From Apus apus (lineage: Eukaryota; Chordata; Aves; Apodiformes; Apodidae), in NCBI RefSeq assembly GCF_020740795.1, contig NC_067282.1, forward strand, positions 166,648,274-166,712,273: a stretch of DNA of 64,000 bases, in the 5' to 3' direction. Made by a program: the position numbers and the translations under genes. The notes under the pieces are model-generated. The model ran no database searches and was not told the DNA's origin. It saw only the letters and a program-made list of their open reading frames with translations. Shown in pieces: positions 1 to 14,300 of this stretch (position 1 is the first letter of the stretch; each line of letters starts with the position of its first letter).

Positions 1-2229
1 TCAGACAGTGCACTGGCCATGTGTAAGGGTGTATAATTGGAAAAGAAAGGGTGACTGTGGGTACGTGACTAGATTATTTCAAAATTAACAACAGTTAAAA
101 GCTTTTAAAATGTGAAGCTTTAGATAGAAAAAATCATCAGGTGCATGTATTTGTGTATGTCTCCTTTTTGTGATCACTTGTGTGGCAATTTGCTGCTGAG
201 TTGTTTGATTGTGAACAGAACAAAAATTATGCTTAGTGTTACCACTCTTAAAATCAAGAAATCCTTCCCCCCCTGAGAATATGTCAGAATACTTGTTTTG
301 TCTGTACTGTCTTACTTATGCTTTGTAGTTAAAGATTTGGGGTACAGATAGTATCTGAAGAGTAAGGAACCAAAAGAAAAATATTTACATCTCTGCACTA
401 AAGCTATTTTGACTGCTGATAGTGCCACATCATGTGATTACTTGAACAGAGTAATTACACTAAATAAAAGTAAGATAATTTTGCTCAAGTGTTTTGAAAA
501 CTGGATTGCAAAATTCTGGGGAACACACTGGTCAGCTGAAAAACAGCTTATAGTAATTAAATGGTCAGTATTCAGGTATTCCAAAGGAACATAGAGGTGA
601 ATGTGTTTTTAGTGATTAATCCCAGCTATTGTAGATGAGGATCTGAGGGGAAATTATAGTGTAGGCATCTTGGAGGGATACTGGATTTTATAAATCAGAA
701 ACATTTTTCAGCAGCAGTTGTTTCATATTTTTGAACTTTCTTGGTTGTCTAGTTTTCTAGTATTTTTCTAGTATTTTTTCATGCACATTTTTCCCTTAGG
801 TTTTACTGATACAATTTGAAAAAATCTATATAATTAATTTTTTTAATATGTCAGAGGTCCTTCTGTGGACATTAAGTAAAGCGCTTTGTGCTTTTAGGAA
901 AAACTCTGAGGAAGTAGTGTTCATGGATCCAAGAACTTGCAAAACCGAATATCTGGTTGGGTTTCAGTGTGAGGGGATGTGGCTTTTGGCATTGGCATGC
1001 CATGTGTATGTTATATATACCAGTATGGTATTAAAGAATAACTGGCAACATAATCAACAGGCACAACTGGGTAGATTTTCTAGTGTATAGGAAAGACTAA
1101 TGAATAGTAAGACCAGAGAAAACTGTAGGTACATGGACAGTAGAGTAGTGTTGACTACTGTGGGGTAGTACCTTTAAGAGGTGAGTACAACTTCTACTGC
1201 TAAAATATAAACCGATTGGAATAATTATGGAGAAACAAGACTGCTTGTTTGGATGTCGCTTTAAACTTTGATTTTCAGAATGTGACTTCAGAGCTAGGCC
1301 GAAAAAATGGAAGAATGTGGATACTGTAGTGAAGGGCATAGAAATGGGAATTGGTATGCTATTTCCAAAAGCTTTGTGTATCAGGAAGGATTCAAAAGCT
1401 TCACTCTAATTTGAAGATGTCCTAAGAATGCTATGTAAACCTAGTATCTTAGAAGAAATGCAACGCACTTGTGTGCCTGTTTGTAGATGTTGAGGATAAG
1501 GGGGAAGGCAGAAAAGCAGCGTGATAAAAACTGATCATAAATTCTTATTAAAAACTGAAGTTGTGGAATTGGTTTCTGCAGGTTGAGGCACAAATTTTGA
1601 GCAGAAGTAAATGGGTTGTTAATATAGATAATGAGAAAACTTAGGCTAGAAATTTGTGGGGTTTTTTTTCTACCTTGTAGTTGGGAACAAGTTTCCTATT
1701 TGGACAAAGTGCTTTCTACAGGTGATGTAGATAGACTTCAAGGGCCTAGAACTAATGTTCTGTAGTCAATAATGGGTCAGACTATTCTACTAAAGCAGTT
1801 TTAAATCTAAGTCTGAAACTCTTGAGTTTTTTATGTAAAATGGAATTAAATCTCCATTTCAGTTTTTATAAACTTCTTAAAAGCACAAATTATTCTTCCT
1901 TGCTTTTCCCTTATTAATTAAAAATAAAACCTGTCAAGGTAAAACTGATGCTTTTGGAAGGATCATAGAAAACATTCCCTTATAAAAAAAAGCTCAGCTT
2001 GCTGAATAGTGGCTATTCTACTTCAGGTGCTGCTTCCATGTTCAGATTAGAATGGATTTGATCCATGCTTCCAAAATGGAGAGGTGTTTGAAATACTTTG
2101 CTTATGTTTCTTTCTACAAGTGTATACATAGAAAACTTACTGGTCTTCTGTAGTGTTTAAGTAAAATTTATTTCAAGATTAGTTGAAAAGATACACTTTG
2201 CACTGACATTATTTTTTTTTCTATTTTAG
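1..2229 (+). other. NAP1L1: NAP1L1 upstream intron (3' part)
   Basis: This is AT-rich sequence ending in a pyrimidine-rich tract and an AG at 2228-2229, directly before the first recognisable NAP1L1 exon. That exon begins two bases into a codon, so the preceding coding exon must end with a G and lies before the window. The short open frames here have no recognisable homology and sit in intronic sequence. I see no repeat family or RNA gene in it. Confidence 0.8.
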
Positions 2230-2332
2230 CTCGGCAGTTGACTGTGCAGATGATGCAAAATCCTCAGATTCTTGCTGCTCTTCAGGAAAGACTTGATGGT
2301 CTGGTAGGAACATCAACAGGGTATATTGAAAG
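2230..2332 (+). CDS. NAP1L1: NAP1L1 coding exon A (first in window)
   Basis: Acceptor TTTTAG at 2224-2229 and donor GTACAG at 2333. The exon encodes (A)RQLTVQMMQNPQILAAL… through GYIE plus two bases of a Ser codon. It opens the N-terminal part of the dimerisation region. The first two bases complete an Ala codon begun in the missing upstream exon. Confidence 0.96.
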
Positions 2333-5300
2333 GTACAGACAGGATTTGTTCAGTATGAGCAGAGGCGTATAAATGGTTATTTTGCTTTCTGAACAGTATT
2401 GACTGTAAAATGGTAGTCATAAACAATTGTTCTGCCCAGATAGCAAGAAAACTAATATAATTTGTCTGTAGTGTATCTCAGAATTGAAGAGTTTTCATTT
2501 GGGCTTTTATGAAGAAGAGTGCTAAAATGTTTACAGTGGCTGACCCTGTCCCCTGCAGTTAAGACATGGCACACTTTGAAAAAATACACTCCTGATGCTT
2601 GGAATATCTTTTGTAGCTTTACCTTAATCATGGAATGTGAAAAATACTTGGAGACCTAGTGTCTCTAATATATAACATTTTTTTTGTTAGAGTATCACCA
2701 GGAGCTAATAAAATGAGGAGCTGTGTGTCAGTGCATCATGTGGTTTCCTTATATATCAAAACGATTGCCTGCTAAAATGTTCTTTGTTTGATCTGAATTA
2801 ACAGAGAATTTTGTCTCATGTAATTCTGATTGTTTATGAACATTTCGCTTCATCCACAGGAACTGTAAAGCATAAAGCTGTCTTGTTGTGGTAGGATCCT
2901 ACATTGCTATTGACTTGAACTGGGGCAGCTACTGAGTAATAGGCCTTGCTGCTGCTGCTACTCCTACTCATACCACTCTCCTGTTAGATATGATAGCGCA
3001 GAAGAAAAGTTTGTTAAACTAACAACCTTTCCTAATAACTACTGGACCAAGAAAGAGTATGGAGTTGCAGGGTCCCCAGGTTCTTTCTCTTCTAGATACT
3101 GTCCAGTATGAGCTTTCTAAACCAAATATTTTTCTTCGGTTTTTCAACAGATGTTCATTAACCTCTACTAATATTTCAGGTCCTTGATCTAAGAAGTGAA
3201 CAAAAATGGTAACATTGATTTACATAGCATTCTTCTAGTCAGCTGCTCTCTGAGTTACTGTACAATCTCTTCATCAATTCCAAGTACAGTCGTGCACTCT
3301 TATCGCAAAAGCAATGCAGCTTGGCCATTGTTATCAAATGCTTTCCTAACTTGCCAGAATAAAAATAGCTGGGAAATGCGTGTAACTTGTTTGCACTTTC
3401 TCGACATATGCATGCTGACTTGACCATGCTTTATAGGTGCCTCTTACTTGTCTTCCCAAGTACTATTTCAGACTTACTTATCTACAGAGCCTCGACAATG
3501 AGATGGCACAGAAGTCAGCAGGAATCTATGATCCTAAAAGCCTGTTATATGGGCTGTTAAGGAACTAGGTGCATAAGCTGGTAGGAAACTAAACAGGTTC
3601 CAGGAAACATCTGTCTGCTCAGGCTTAAAAATCTGCTAATTGCCTGGCAGCTGTCCAATAACTTACCCTTTCACCTGTGCCTGGCCACAATAATTTCAAT
3701 GAAACTTACTTTCATAGAGTATAATTGTGCTCAGCTGCTTGCAGAAGGTTGTATTTTTCTGTAATTATAACATTTGCTTGTGGCTTGTATTCAGATAAAC
3801 AGGTTTTACTTGTTGTTGTTCTTGTGTAGTCCAGTTCATACTTCCTGGTCTGCTTCTCTGTTTTGAATTTACTTTGTAAAAGTTATCTCTTGAATGAAAC
3901 TACCTTTTTTTTTTAGAGTTTATAAAGATAGTGGATATAGAAATTGCAAAATCTGAGCTAGTTGGCATGGATTGTTACAAAATGTAGCTTTGATGCATGC
4001 AAAAGGTTCTAGATTCTTTAGTAAAGGGGTAAAATCTTTACTCTGACATACCTGAGTTGGACATGCTGCATGTGTGGCACTACCTCTTAGAACATTTGCT
4101 GTTTTCTTATGCAATTGCTAAGACCAGTACTCTTAGTGTAAATATATGCATATGGGATTAAGTGGGTGATTGTTGTATGACTTATCTGTGTGCTCATATT
4201 GATTTTCTTCCTTAATATTTTTTTCTAAACTAACTGAACTTGCCACTTAAGTTGCTGTTAGTTCTGATATCGTACTTGGAAGATAAAATTACAGAAAATT
4301 ACCAACTTGACTAACTTGTGGACAAAAGTCAGTCACAAGAATGTTATCAACCCTTTATGAACATATGTGACCAAATGTAAGCTTTTTTGATAGTTCGTGT
4401 AGATGTACTTTTGGCCAAATTGGAATGTTTGGGTATGGTCTCCATATTATCTTAGTAACCAGAAGTAGTATATTAATGCGGAGTGTAAAGCCATCAGGTT
4501 TATGCATTTTAAAGGGAACAAGGTTGTTGAAATTTGTCCAACCTAATAGAGTTAAGGTAGCTTTAATTAATGCAAGCTTTCAGCATTTAACATATTCTTG
4601 ATTACTTCCTGTAACCTGAAGTTGCTCCTAACAACTAAAAGCAGTTGTTTACTACTATGTTCTAAATAATATGGCCCAACTGTTTAAGAGAAAATACATA
4701 GGGGAAGTCAGCACAGTAATCTTCTGTGACTGTATGCTGGTGTTTGGCCCACCTTAGAGGCAGTAGAGGCTGTCAACAATCTGCCCCATAAATCTCACTG
4801 GTAGCCTTGATGTAGGTATCTTTCTGTCCTAACAGTAAGTCTAATGTTCATGTATTTTACTGAAGTGAAACTAGTGATGAAGAGTTGTAGCTGACCAGTA
4901 TTTATAATGAGGATTGCATTAGATGCTTTCCTTTTATACATGTATAGTACAGTGCCTTTTTTAGCAAAACAGTTCTGCCTCATTTTGGGAGAGACAGTAT
5001 GTTAGAAGACAGTATTACCATCTGCTCTCCTGATTAAAACAACATTGTGAGTTTTGAAGACTGACTTCCTTATTATGCCTAATTATTCAGTCATCTTGAA
5101 TTTTCTTTTGTAAAAGCCAAGCCAGTTAGTGATTAGACCTTTCTTAATTCTCCTCAATTGTATGAATGTGTGGCTCATTAACAATGTAAAACTCATTTTT
5201 AGTATCAAGTTTTATCGCACAAGTTCGTCTCATGACTGATACAGGTGTTTGAAATACTCTGGGTCTCATTCAGGTTGAGCCTCTGTTTAAGAGCCTGTGC

Positions 5301-8300
5301 TAACAGTTTCAATCTGCATGATACAATAGGTCATAGTTGATTTGAGCTTTCTAAAGCTTAAAGTGGAGTGTAAAGTCTGTCCTGATGCAAGTTGGTTATC
5401 AAGGTTGCTGATTAAAGAGAGGTCACCATGTGCCTAGCATGCAGTGGTAATAACAGTTTTGTCACTGAATTTTTCAGCTTGCCTAAAGTTGTTAAAAGAC
5501 GTGTGAATGCTCTCAAGAACCTTCAAGTTCAATGTGCACAGATAGAAGCAAAGTTCTATGAGGAAGTTCATGAGCTGGAAAGAAAGTATGCTGCTCTCTA
5601 TCAGCCCTTATTTGACAAGGTATTTTGATGTTTATCTGATTTGTACTTCAAAGCTTTAGCTAAAACATGGAGGAATATAAGCTGAAAGCTTATGCATGTT
5701 CTGAATTATTTTGGGTTTGTATGTGCCCATTCAATTACATTGACATCATTTTACCATCCATATGAATCTCAACTGAAATTAAGGGGGAGAGTTTCAGTCT
5801 ATTACCAAATTAACTTCAATACACCAGACCTCATCATGTGAACTGGGCAGATGTCATGTGATATGTTAACCTATCTGGAACTCTGCTTATTTTACTGTGT
5901 TGAAAAGCTCATAACTGCTGAGTCATCGTCTAGGGCCAGCAGGAAAAAAAAAATAATTAATGTATTACAAATTGTGTAAATTTAAGGTTAATGATGTATT
6001 GGTTGCAATAATGTGAAATGTGAAAATATTTTTGGTTTAATCTTCCAGCGAAGTGAAATCATCAATGCAATTTATGAACCTACAGAAGAAGAATGTGAAT
6101 GGAAAGCAGATGTTGAAGAAGATATTTCAGTGAGTATCTTAATCAGTTCTCATCAGTATCTCAAGCTTTAGCATTCAACAAGCTGCAATACAGTAATTGC
6201 AGTTTAAAAAAATCAGGTGTGTAATGATTACTTGATTATACTAATGATAATTCTTTATGATTGCACAGAGTGTGTATGAAATTTAATGTGTACTGGTACC
6301 AGTATAAAACTATAGTGAACTTTGTTTGCACTCTTTTAAAATTAAGAAAAACTAACATTTTTATTTTATTAAGGAGGAAATGAAAGAGAAAGCCAAGCTT
6401 GAAGAAGAAAAAAAAGATGAAGAAAAAGAAGACCCTAAAGGAATTCCTGAGTTTTGGCTGACAGTATTCAAGAATGTGGACTTGCTCAGTGATATGGTTC
6501 AGGTAGGTGATGGTCCAGGCTTGTATAAAGTTGTGTTAGTACTAATCCAAGTGCCTTTTGGAAAGGAGTAGAAACAGTATGTTACTTGATGTTTCTGTTG
6601 GAGAGTGAAAATGTTAGAACAAGTGTTTGGGTGTCATCTCTTGTACTTTATTCGACTGAGAGCACAGAGGACTCTGAAATACCTTCTTACTGTGTTGTTT
6701 GTTGAAGTTAGTTTACCTTACTGATACACTTTCTGTGCTTATAGGAGTGTATGAGGTATATATTAGATATTGTTCCAAACTGTACTAGGTGTTTGCAGGG
6801 ATTTTTGTTGTGTACTGCGGTGGAAACTGTACAGCCTTTGTTGCCATCTGCTGGTCACATTTATGAAGATGTTTCAGTGCTGTAAAAAGGCTCTTGTCCT
6901 ATGTAAAACTCTTTCTAAATATGGCTTTTTATCTTTGCAGGTAATCTTAATCTGTACACAGTTATAAGAATTGAATAAACTGTTTTCTTTACAGGAACAT
7001 GATGAACCTATCCTGAAACATTTAAAAGATATAAAAGTGAAGTTTTCAGAAATTGGACAGCCTATGGTTAGTTGAACTTATTAAACAAGATTACTTTTGT
7101 GTTAAGACTTATTTGTGTATTAGTAGTGTGGTCTGTGATAGCTAATTGTCTTATGGCAGTCATGAGAAATGCATCTGCTTCTTGTCCTCTGAAAAACAGT
7201 ACAAGGATCAGTACTAGTCTTGCAGTGTCATATGAATTAATTGAGACATTGAGTTAATAACTTGGTCTTAGCATCTGATGACTTTTTTTCACCTTTTAAT
7301 TTTGATAACCTTCAGGTATTTTTTGTGTAACTTTTAAAATTGGATATAATTTTCTTGTCAGAAACTAGATAGTTTGCTTAATTTTAGTATTTTAAATTTG
7401 GCAGTAATTTCTGTATGCTAGCACCAGAAAGCTACACACCAGGAGATCTTGTGTCATGACTGCAAGAGGTTTACTAAGTAATAAGCAGAAGATCAACATG
7501 GTATATAAACGTTTGAATATTTAATACACAACCTGGGCAGCAAATTCCAGAGTAAGTTAGTTGTGTGCACTGTCTCAGTATTGGTAGAGATGGTTAAGTT
7601 CTGTTGCATTTTTTGAATTTGGATTTTAAATATTTGGAAGTTAAAGGTACATGTTGCTAAATTGCTAATGTTATCACTCTGCCATTCTTTTTAAGAGTTT
7701 CACTTTAGAATTTCACTTTGAACCAAATGACTACTTCACAAATGAAGTGTTGACAAAGACATACAGAATGAGGTCAGAGCCAGATGATTCTGATCCCTTC
7801 TCCTTTGATGGACCGGAAATTATGGGTTGTACAGGGTAAGTGCTAATAAATAAGTTGAAGGCAATGTAACAGTTTCTTATCATTAGCCGACTGTAGATTT
7901 ACAGCATCTTGGGAAGGTGCTGGGAAAGATACTGTTACCTAATAACTTGTGAACAGCTGGGTTTGACTTGTGTTTCTTTAGTGTATTTCAGTAACTTAAA
8001 TACAACATAGAAAACTATATATTTTCTCATAGAATGGGTAGGAAAAGACCTTTTAAAGATCATCTAGTCTGATTTGTCTTCAATGAGAGGGGACCTCTTC
8101 TACTAAATTAGGTTGCTTAGAGCACCATCCAGCTGGACCTTGAACTTATCCAGGGAGAGAGCATCTACAGCCTCTCTGGGCTACTTGTTCCAGGGTTTCA
8201 TCACCCTCATGTGAAAGCTGTCTTCCTTACATCTGGTCTGAATCTACCTTTTATTTTAAAACAGTTACCTCTTGTTCTATCACTACGGGCCCTAGTAAAA

Positions 8301-11300
8301 GTCAGTCCCCATCTTTTTTTACAAAGCCCCCTCCAAGAATTGAAAGGCTGCAGTAAGGTCTCCTCAAAGCTGTTGCTTTTGCAAGCCAAATACCCATCAG
8401 AGGGTGTTCAACCCTCCGATCATTTTTGTGGCCCTCCTCTGGACCTGCTCCAGCAGGTCTGTGCCTTTCTTGCACTGAGAACACCAGAGCTGGGTGCAGT
8501 ACTTCAGGTAGAGCCTCACCAGAGTGGAGGTGGAGGGGCAGAACCACATCCCTTGACTTGCTGGCCAAGCTTTTTCTGGGCTAGACCAGGAAATGGTTAT
8601 CTGGGCTGTGAGTGCATGTTGCCAGCTTGTGTCCATCTTCTCATCCACCAATATCCTCCAGTCCTTCTCTGCAGGGCTGCTCTCAATCCCTTCATCCTCC
8701 AGCCTGTATTGATACTGGACCAGGGCTTGCCCTGACCCAGATGCAGGACCTTACACTTGGCCTTGTTGAACCTGATGAGGTTCACATGGTCCCATTTCTT
8801 GATCTTGTCCAGGTTCCTCTGAAGGGTATTCTGTCTTTCAGGCATATCAGTCACCCCATTGGCTTGTTGTAATCTCCAAACCTGCTGATAGTGCACTCAA
8901 TCCCACTGTGTCATTTATGAAGATACTGAACAGTACTGTCACAATATGGACTCAAGGGACACTACTTGTCACTGATCTCCATCCAGACATTGGGCTGTTG
9001 ACCATTAGTCTCTGGATGTGACTATCCAGCCAATTTCTTATCAACAGAATAGTCTATCCCGCAAATCTGTATCTCAACAGTTGATACAGATTGTCTGTGA
9101 AGACTGAGATAAAAAGTTTTTCAGTACCTCAGCTTTCTCCTCTCTTGTTATGAGTTGTGTTCAGTAGAGTGTACTTTCTTTGACCTTGCCTTTCTGACTG
9201 ACATACTTGTAGAAGCCCTTATTATTATTCTTTGTATCCCTTGCCAAGTTCAGCTTCAGCTACCCCTTGGCCTTTCTAACCCCATTCCTACACAACTGAG
9301 TGGCATCACTGTACTTTTCCCAAGATACCTGTTCCTGCTTCCACTGCATTTCCTTCTTGCCCTTTGGTTTAACCAGGAAGTCTCGACTCAACCATGCCAA
9401 TCTTCTACCTTCATTTCCTGTTTTCTTACATGTGATGATTGAAAGCTCTTGCCCTCTGAGGAAAGCATCCTTAAAGGATATCTAGCATATATACCTTACA
9501 TATGCATATAAATAAGAAAAACCTAATTGATATTTATCTAGAAATACTGTTCTGCAGTCACTAAAGCTGAATTGGAAGATGGATGGTGTTATCTTTGTTC
9601 ACCTTGGCAGCTTTTTTCAAAATGTGTTTGATCAGATCTTTTAATCTTTTTATATTTCTGACATGTAGCATTGTACAAAATCTATTACGTTTTTACTTTC
9701 TATATTGTGGTTGCCGGGCTTGTTTTAGAACTGTTTAATGTTTGCCTCTGTCTTTCAATTGATCTGTTTGATTAGAAGAACAGTCATCTATTAATCCCAG
9801 GTTCCTTGTGATTTTAAAGATCTGTTGCATTCCTTTCTCTGCAGTGTCTTTTGTTCTGAATTAGCTGTTATTATTCTCTTTATTCTATGCATGTCCCTTG
9901 TGAAGAGAAGGCTGAGAGAAACCTGAGTCGTACATAATTAGCCTTATGGGTACATCAGGGTTCTGTGCATCATGGCCTGTTCAGTTGCTTTTGTATTCAT
10001 GTCTGATGTTCTGACTGCTCTTGAGTGATAACTAATTCGGAGCCTGTCACTGCATAGGGTTGGGTTTATCCGTACGTTGCCACGGAGTTGCTGATACTGA
10101 CTTTCATTTACCAGGCACTTAATATATTTCAGCAAATATCCTGTAAGATCCAGTCTAAGTGCTTGAGTAGCTTTGATAAAACTGTCTTGTCTTCTCCAGT
10201 TTGGACTGGTTTTGAAAAGCCTAAATCCTGGCAGAAGTCACTGTAAGATTACTTCCTGCTTCTGTAAAAATTATTTATTCTTAGTCCTTGTTTTGTTTGT
10301 TAACTAAAACAACTGCTTCTTATCCCCAAACAAGTTACCTTCTTCCTTTGAGTCTCTAAAGGAATCTAACCAGAAACTTAGGCACATGTGGACAGATGGT
10401 CTTAACTGATGGGAGTTCTTCATTTACATGTCCCCAGAACTGGGAGTCTCACACAAGCCTGTGGACACGATTTTGCAGGATAGAGTTAAAAAAACAACAA
10501 AACACAAATCCAAAATGCAAAAAAACCCCACAAAGAAACAATTAAAACTTGACCAATAACTAAGCACCTGCTCATTGTATTATTTTTTGGGCTTATTGAT
10601 TATAATGATAATAAGCCTTGGTGTGACTGAGTATGACATTACGTTATAATGGATAGGTAGCACTGAAAATTGTGATACCTTTCTTTGATGGCAAACTAGG
10701 TAGAACTTAGTAGCAGAAGAAAATTAGTATTTCAGAAATGGAGTGGGAAGGGAGAAACTTTGGAATGAAAAAAAGAAAACTTCAGTCCTAACATAGATGT
10801 TATTTTTGTGTTCAATAGTATAAACTAGTGAAAAGATAGTACTGAGTAAATATGACCTTAATATTTTATATGCACTGTATCACTTGCATTTGTGATAGTC
10901 TCAGTAGGTACCTATGACAAAGGGAATGGTATTAAGCTACAGCAGTTTGTTTTTTTTCTTTCCTCTGCAGTTGCCAAATAGACTGGAAAAAAGGAAAGAA
11001 TGTTACTTTGAAAACTATTAAGAAGAAGCAGAAACATAAGGGTCGTGGAACAGTTAGAACAGTGACAAAAACTGTTTCCAATGATTCTTTCTTCAACTTC
11101 TTTAGTCCTCCTGAAGGTAAGCTGAACATCAGTTTATCTACATTAACTTTAAATGTAGTGTGTACTTGACTCACTTGTTTCTTCTTTTTTTTTTTTTTTT
11201 TTCTACAGTTCCTGAAAGTGGAGACCTGGTAAGTTGGCTTATGTAAGGGGGTGGAGAGGTAATACCAGTAGAATAATTCATGCCTCTGTATACAAAATGT

Positions 11301-14300
11301 TTGTTGAAGCTTGGGAATTTGTTAAACAGCTTCAGCTTTAACCATTTCTCTGTTTAACTATTCTCAGTTGAATATTCTGATGAATACTATGTTTCTGAGT
11401 TATATTTATTAGAAAGGAGTATTTGTTGAGTCGAATGATGGAGTTCAGTGTAGTAAACTTCAACAGCTTATCCTTTCTGAAAGCTACCTTGTAAATTGTT
11501 AAGTTCTACAAATGTAGTGGTCTTCATTATGAGCCCTTGGTCTAATGGGTGATTCAGGTCTCTCCCTTCAGGCATTTTTTTGAATGATCTTTAATGACTG
11601 CATGTATCTGGTTTGTATTTTATGCTGTTAAAAAAATCTCGAGCTATTAACTCCTGGAGAAAGTAATAAAACAAGAACGGAAAACTGCAAGAGCCCACTC
11701 TTCTGTGTGCTCACTAATAGAAAACTGTGGCAATAAGCCATGCTTTTTTTAAGGAGAAAAACTACCAAAAATACACCCTGCAGCTTGAACAAGAAATCTG
11801 ATTAAAGTCTCCAGGTGCATGCTGTTAGAACCCCATTGGGCATTGACATCAAAAACTGTATATTCATAATGGTAAAAAAAAAAGTAAAAATCACACTTTT
11901 GGAATTGAAGATAACTCCTTGGGAGACAGCAGAACACTTGGTGGGTAAGCAGAGGAGTGAAAACCTAGGACTGAAGAGCATCTTTATGTGTTCAGGTGTT
12001 TCACAATGGCTTGTTTCATGGGAATCATGGAGTTGATGCACTGTAGGAATCAGTATCTTGTAAAATCTTTATTTAGATAGACTCATCTGGCTAGTGCTTA
12101 GTTATTAAGAGTATTGTGCATGCAAACTGAAAATCTATGGGAGGTATTAAATAATTTTTCTACTGAGTACAAAAGCAAGTGGGAGGTTGGGGAAGAATAA
12201 AATGTCAACTCCAGAATTTTGTATAATAAAGCTTACTGAAGAGGCAACCCCCACTGCGTAATGCAGTGTAAGTGTAAAGCTTGACTCCACAATTTCAATT
12301 CTATAAAGCAAGTCCTGAACCAAAAAAGTCAGCACGTGGGATTTGTATAAATCTGACTGTGTCAAAAACTGCGCACAGTGTATTTTTGTGTAAAAAGTAC
12401 TTATCAGCTCATGGTTCAGGAAATCACGTTGTTTTATGCAGGATGATGATGCTGAGGCAATCCTTGCTGCTGACTTTGAAATAGGCCATTTCTTGCGTGA
12501 ACGTATAGTCCCCCGATCAGTATTGTACTTCACAGGAGAAGCTATTGAAGATGATGATGATGATGTAAGTATAACATTCTTCCAAAATTCCAAAAACTTT
12601 GAAATAACGTTGCTTAAAGACTTCAGGTGATTATTAACTTTTATAATGTTGATATCCTTAGAGTGGGATGTATCAACATTAGTTTCAGCTGAATTTCCTT
12701 GGTTGTTCAGTAAAGATCAGCATAAAGGTAATTTGTCTTTGAGGCAGTGACTTAAGAGTTTTGCGGCAAAAGCTGTGGTGGAATCTGAACACTTAGAGGA
12801 TGATTGAGTTTAATTTTATGTATAGGGCATTCCTAGGGACATGGCATACCTAGGGTGGTATACCCAATAGAATTATAATGAGCTGCCAGAGAACAGATTA
12901 GTCTGTCTAGCTGCTCAGCCTATTCTTTGTGCCTGCAGTGATACTGAGCTACCAAGTTCCTTGAGATTCAAGCCTGATCCTTTCAGGAGGACACTCTTCT
13001 TAAAAACTAATAGATAAGCGCATTCAAAGCATGCCAAGATATTTTCAAAGCAAGTGCTGCAAAAGCTTGAGTTAAGTGCTTTAAAGGAGCTAAGCTTGTA
13101 AAGCAAACCACAAAACCCTAGAACTTTCTGGGTAAAATATTTTCTCTCCCCTGCCTCTGCACAAACAAGGACAGTTTGACAGTTTGATTTGATTAAGGTA
13201 AATTTCTGCCTTAACATTAATTTTTAGAATGTAAAATGGTACACTTGAGGCCAAAGCCTTGGCTCCCGCAGGTGGAATAAGGAATTGACCTTTTTGTACC
13301 AATTGCCTTGGCTTTGAGACACCCTACTGGCCAGAAGTGTTGCCACAGTCTAATAAGGTCTTTCAGTGTTGCACGTAAGGAACTTAAGGTAGACAGTTGT
13401 CTCTGCCAGAGCATAGCTAACAGATTGAACACTTGTTCATGCTGATGCATAAATAATTAAGTCTGTCAAGTATAGGAAGTTCTCTTAGATCAGAGTACAG
13501 TGTGGTCTCTGGCATCTACTCGAGTTATCTGACTGTACTTGAGCCATTTATGGCTGTTTGTGACACTATCAAAACCATTTGTTTTCCTTTCTAGTATGAT
13601 GAAGAGGGTGAAGAGGCAGATGATGAGGTAAGTTGGCAGATGGCCTTGATTTAAGTGGTTTCCCTTTTGTAGTTAGTTACCTAGAATAAGAGGTCCTTTA
13701 TTTTTTTAATGCTTTAGACACTAAGTATTACTTATGAAGGGAAGATAGAGTACATGAGTTTGTGGATCTAGGGTGAATATTTAAAACAAAACAAATAAGC
13801 CAACAAAAAACCCAAATAAAGACAACCCTCACGAGTCTTACAAATTGTATTGATGACAAAAAATACACTTTGTGGAGAGTAAACTAATACAATATGCATA
13901 ACTTGACGTGGTAATTAACATATTTAAAAATATAATTTAGTTTTAATTTTATGGAAAGTGGCTCAGGAAGCTGAATGTAGCTAAGTTGAAGTATAAACAA
14001 GTGTTCTCTTTCAGGAGGGGGAAGAAGAAGCAGATGAAGAAAACGATCCTGATTATGACCCAAAAGTAAGAAATTAAAAAGAATGTTTGAAGTTTGTGTA
14101 TGCATACACACATGTAAAATTTTATGTAAGTTAAATCTTGATTTTAGTATTAATAGTATGTTTTGACTGAGGCTGTAGTCCTAGTTCTGACAATTTAATA
14201 TTGGTAGAGCAACATTTAAAAAGTTCTTTCTCAAGAATAATTTTGTAAAAATACATTCTGGCTTTGAGTGCTGAAATGTGTCAGGCTTTGGTTTTCTATA

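Noticed and set aside
5428..5628. ATG at 5428 as an alternative NAP1L1 start
   Set aside because: The bases before 5478 are intron ending in TTTTTCAG. The exon phase fits the upstream exon at 2230-2332, and the added residues match nothing in NAP1L1.
8211..8735. 174-codon plus-strand frame in the NAP1L1 intron
   Set aside because: Antisense reading of the CR1 element; no protein similarity in that orientation.
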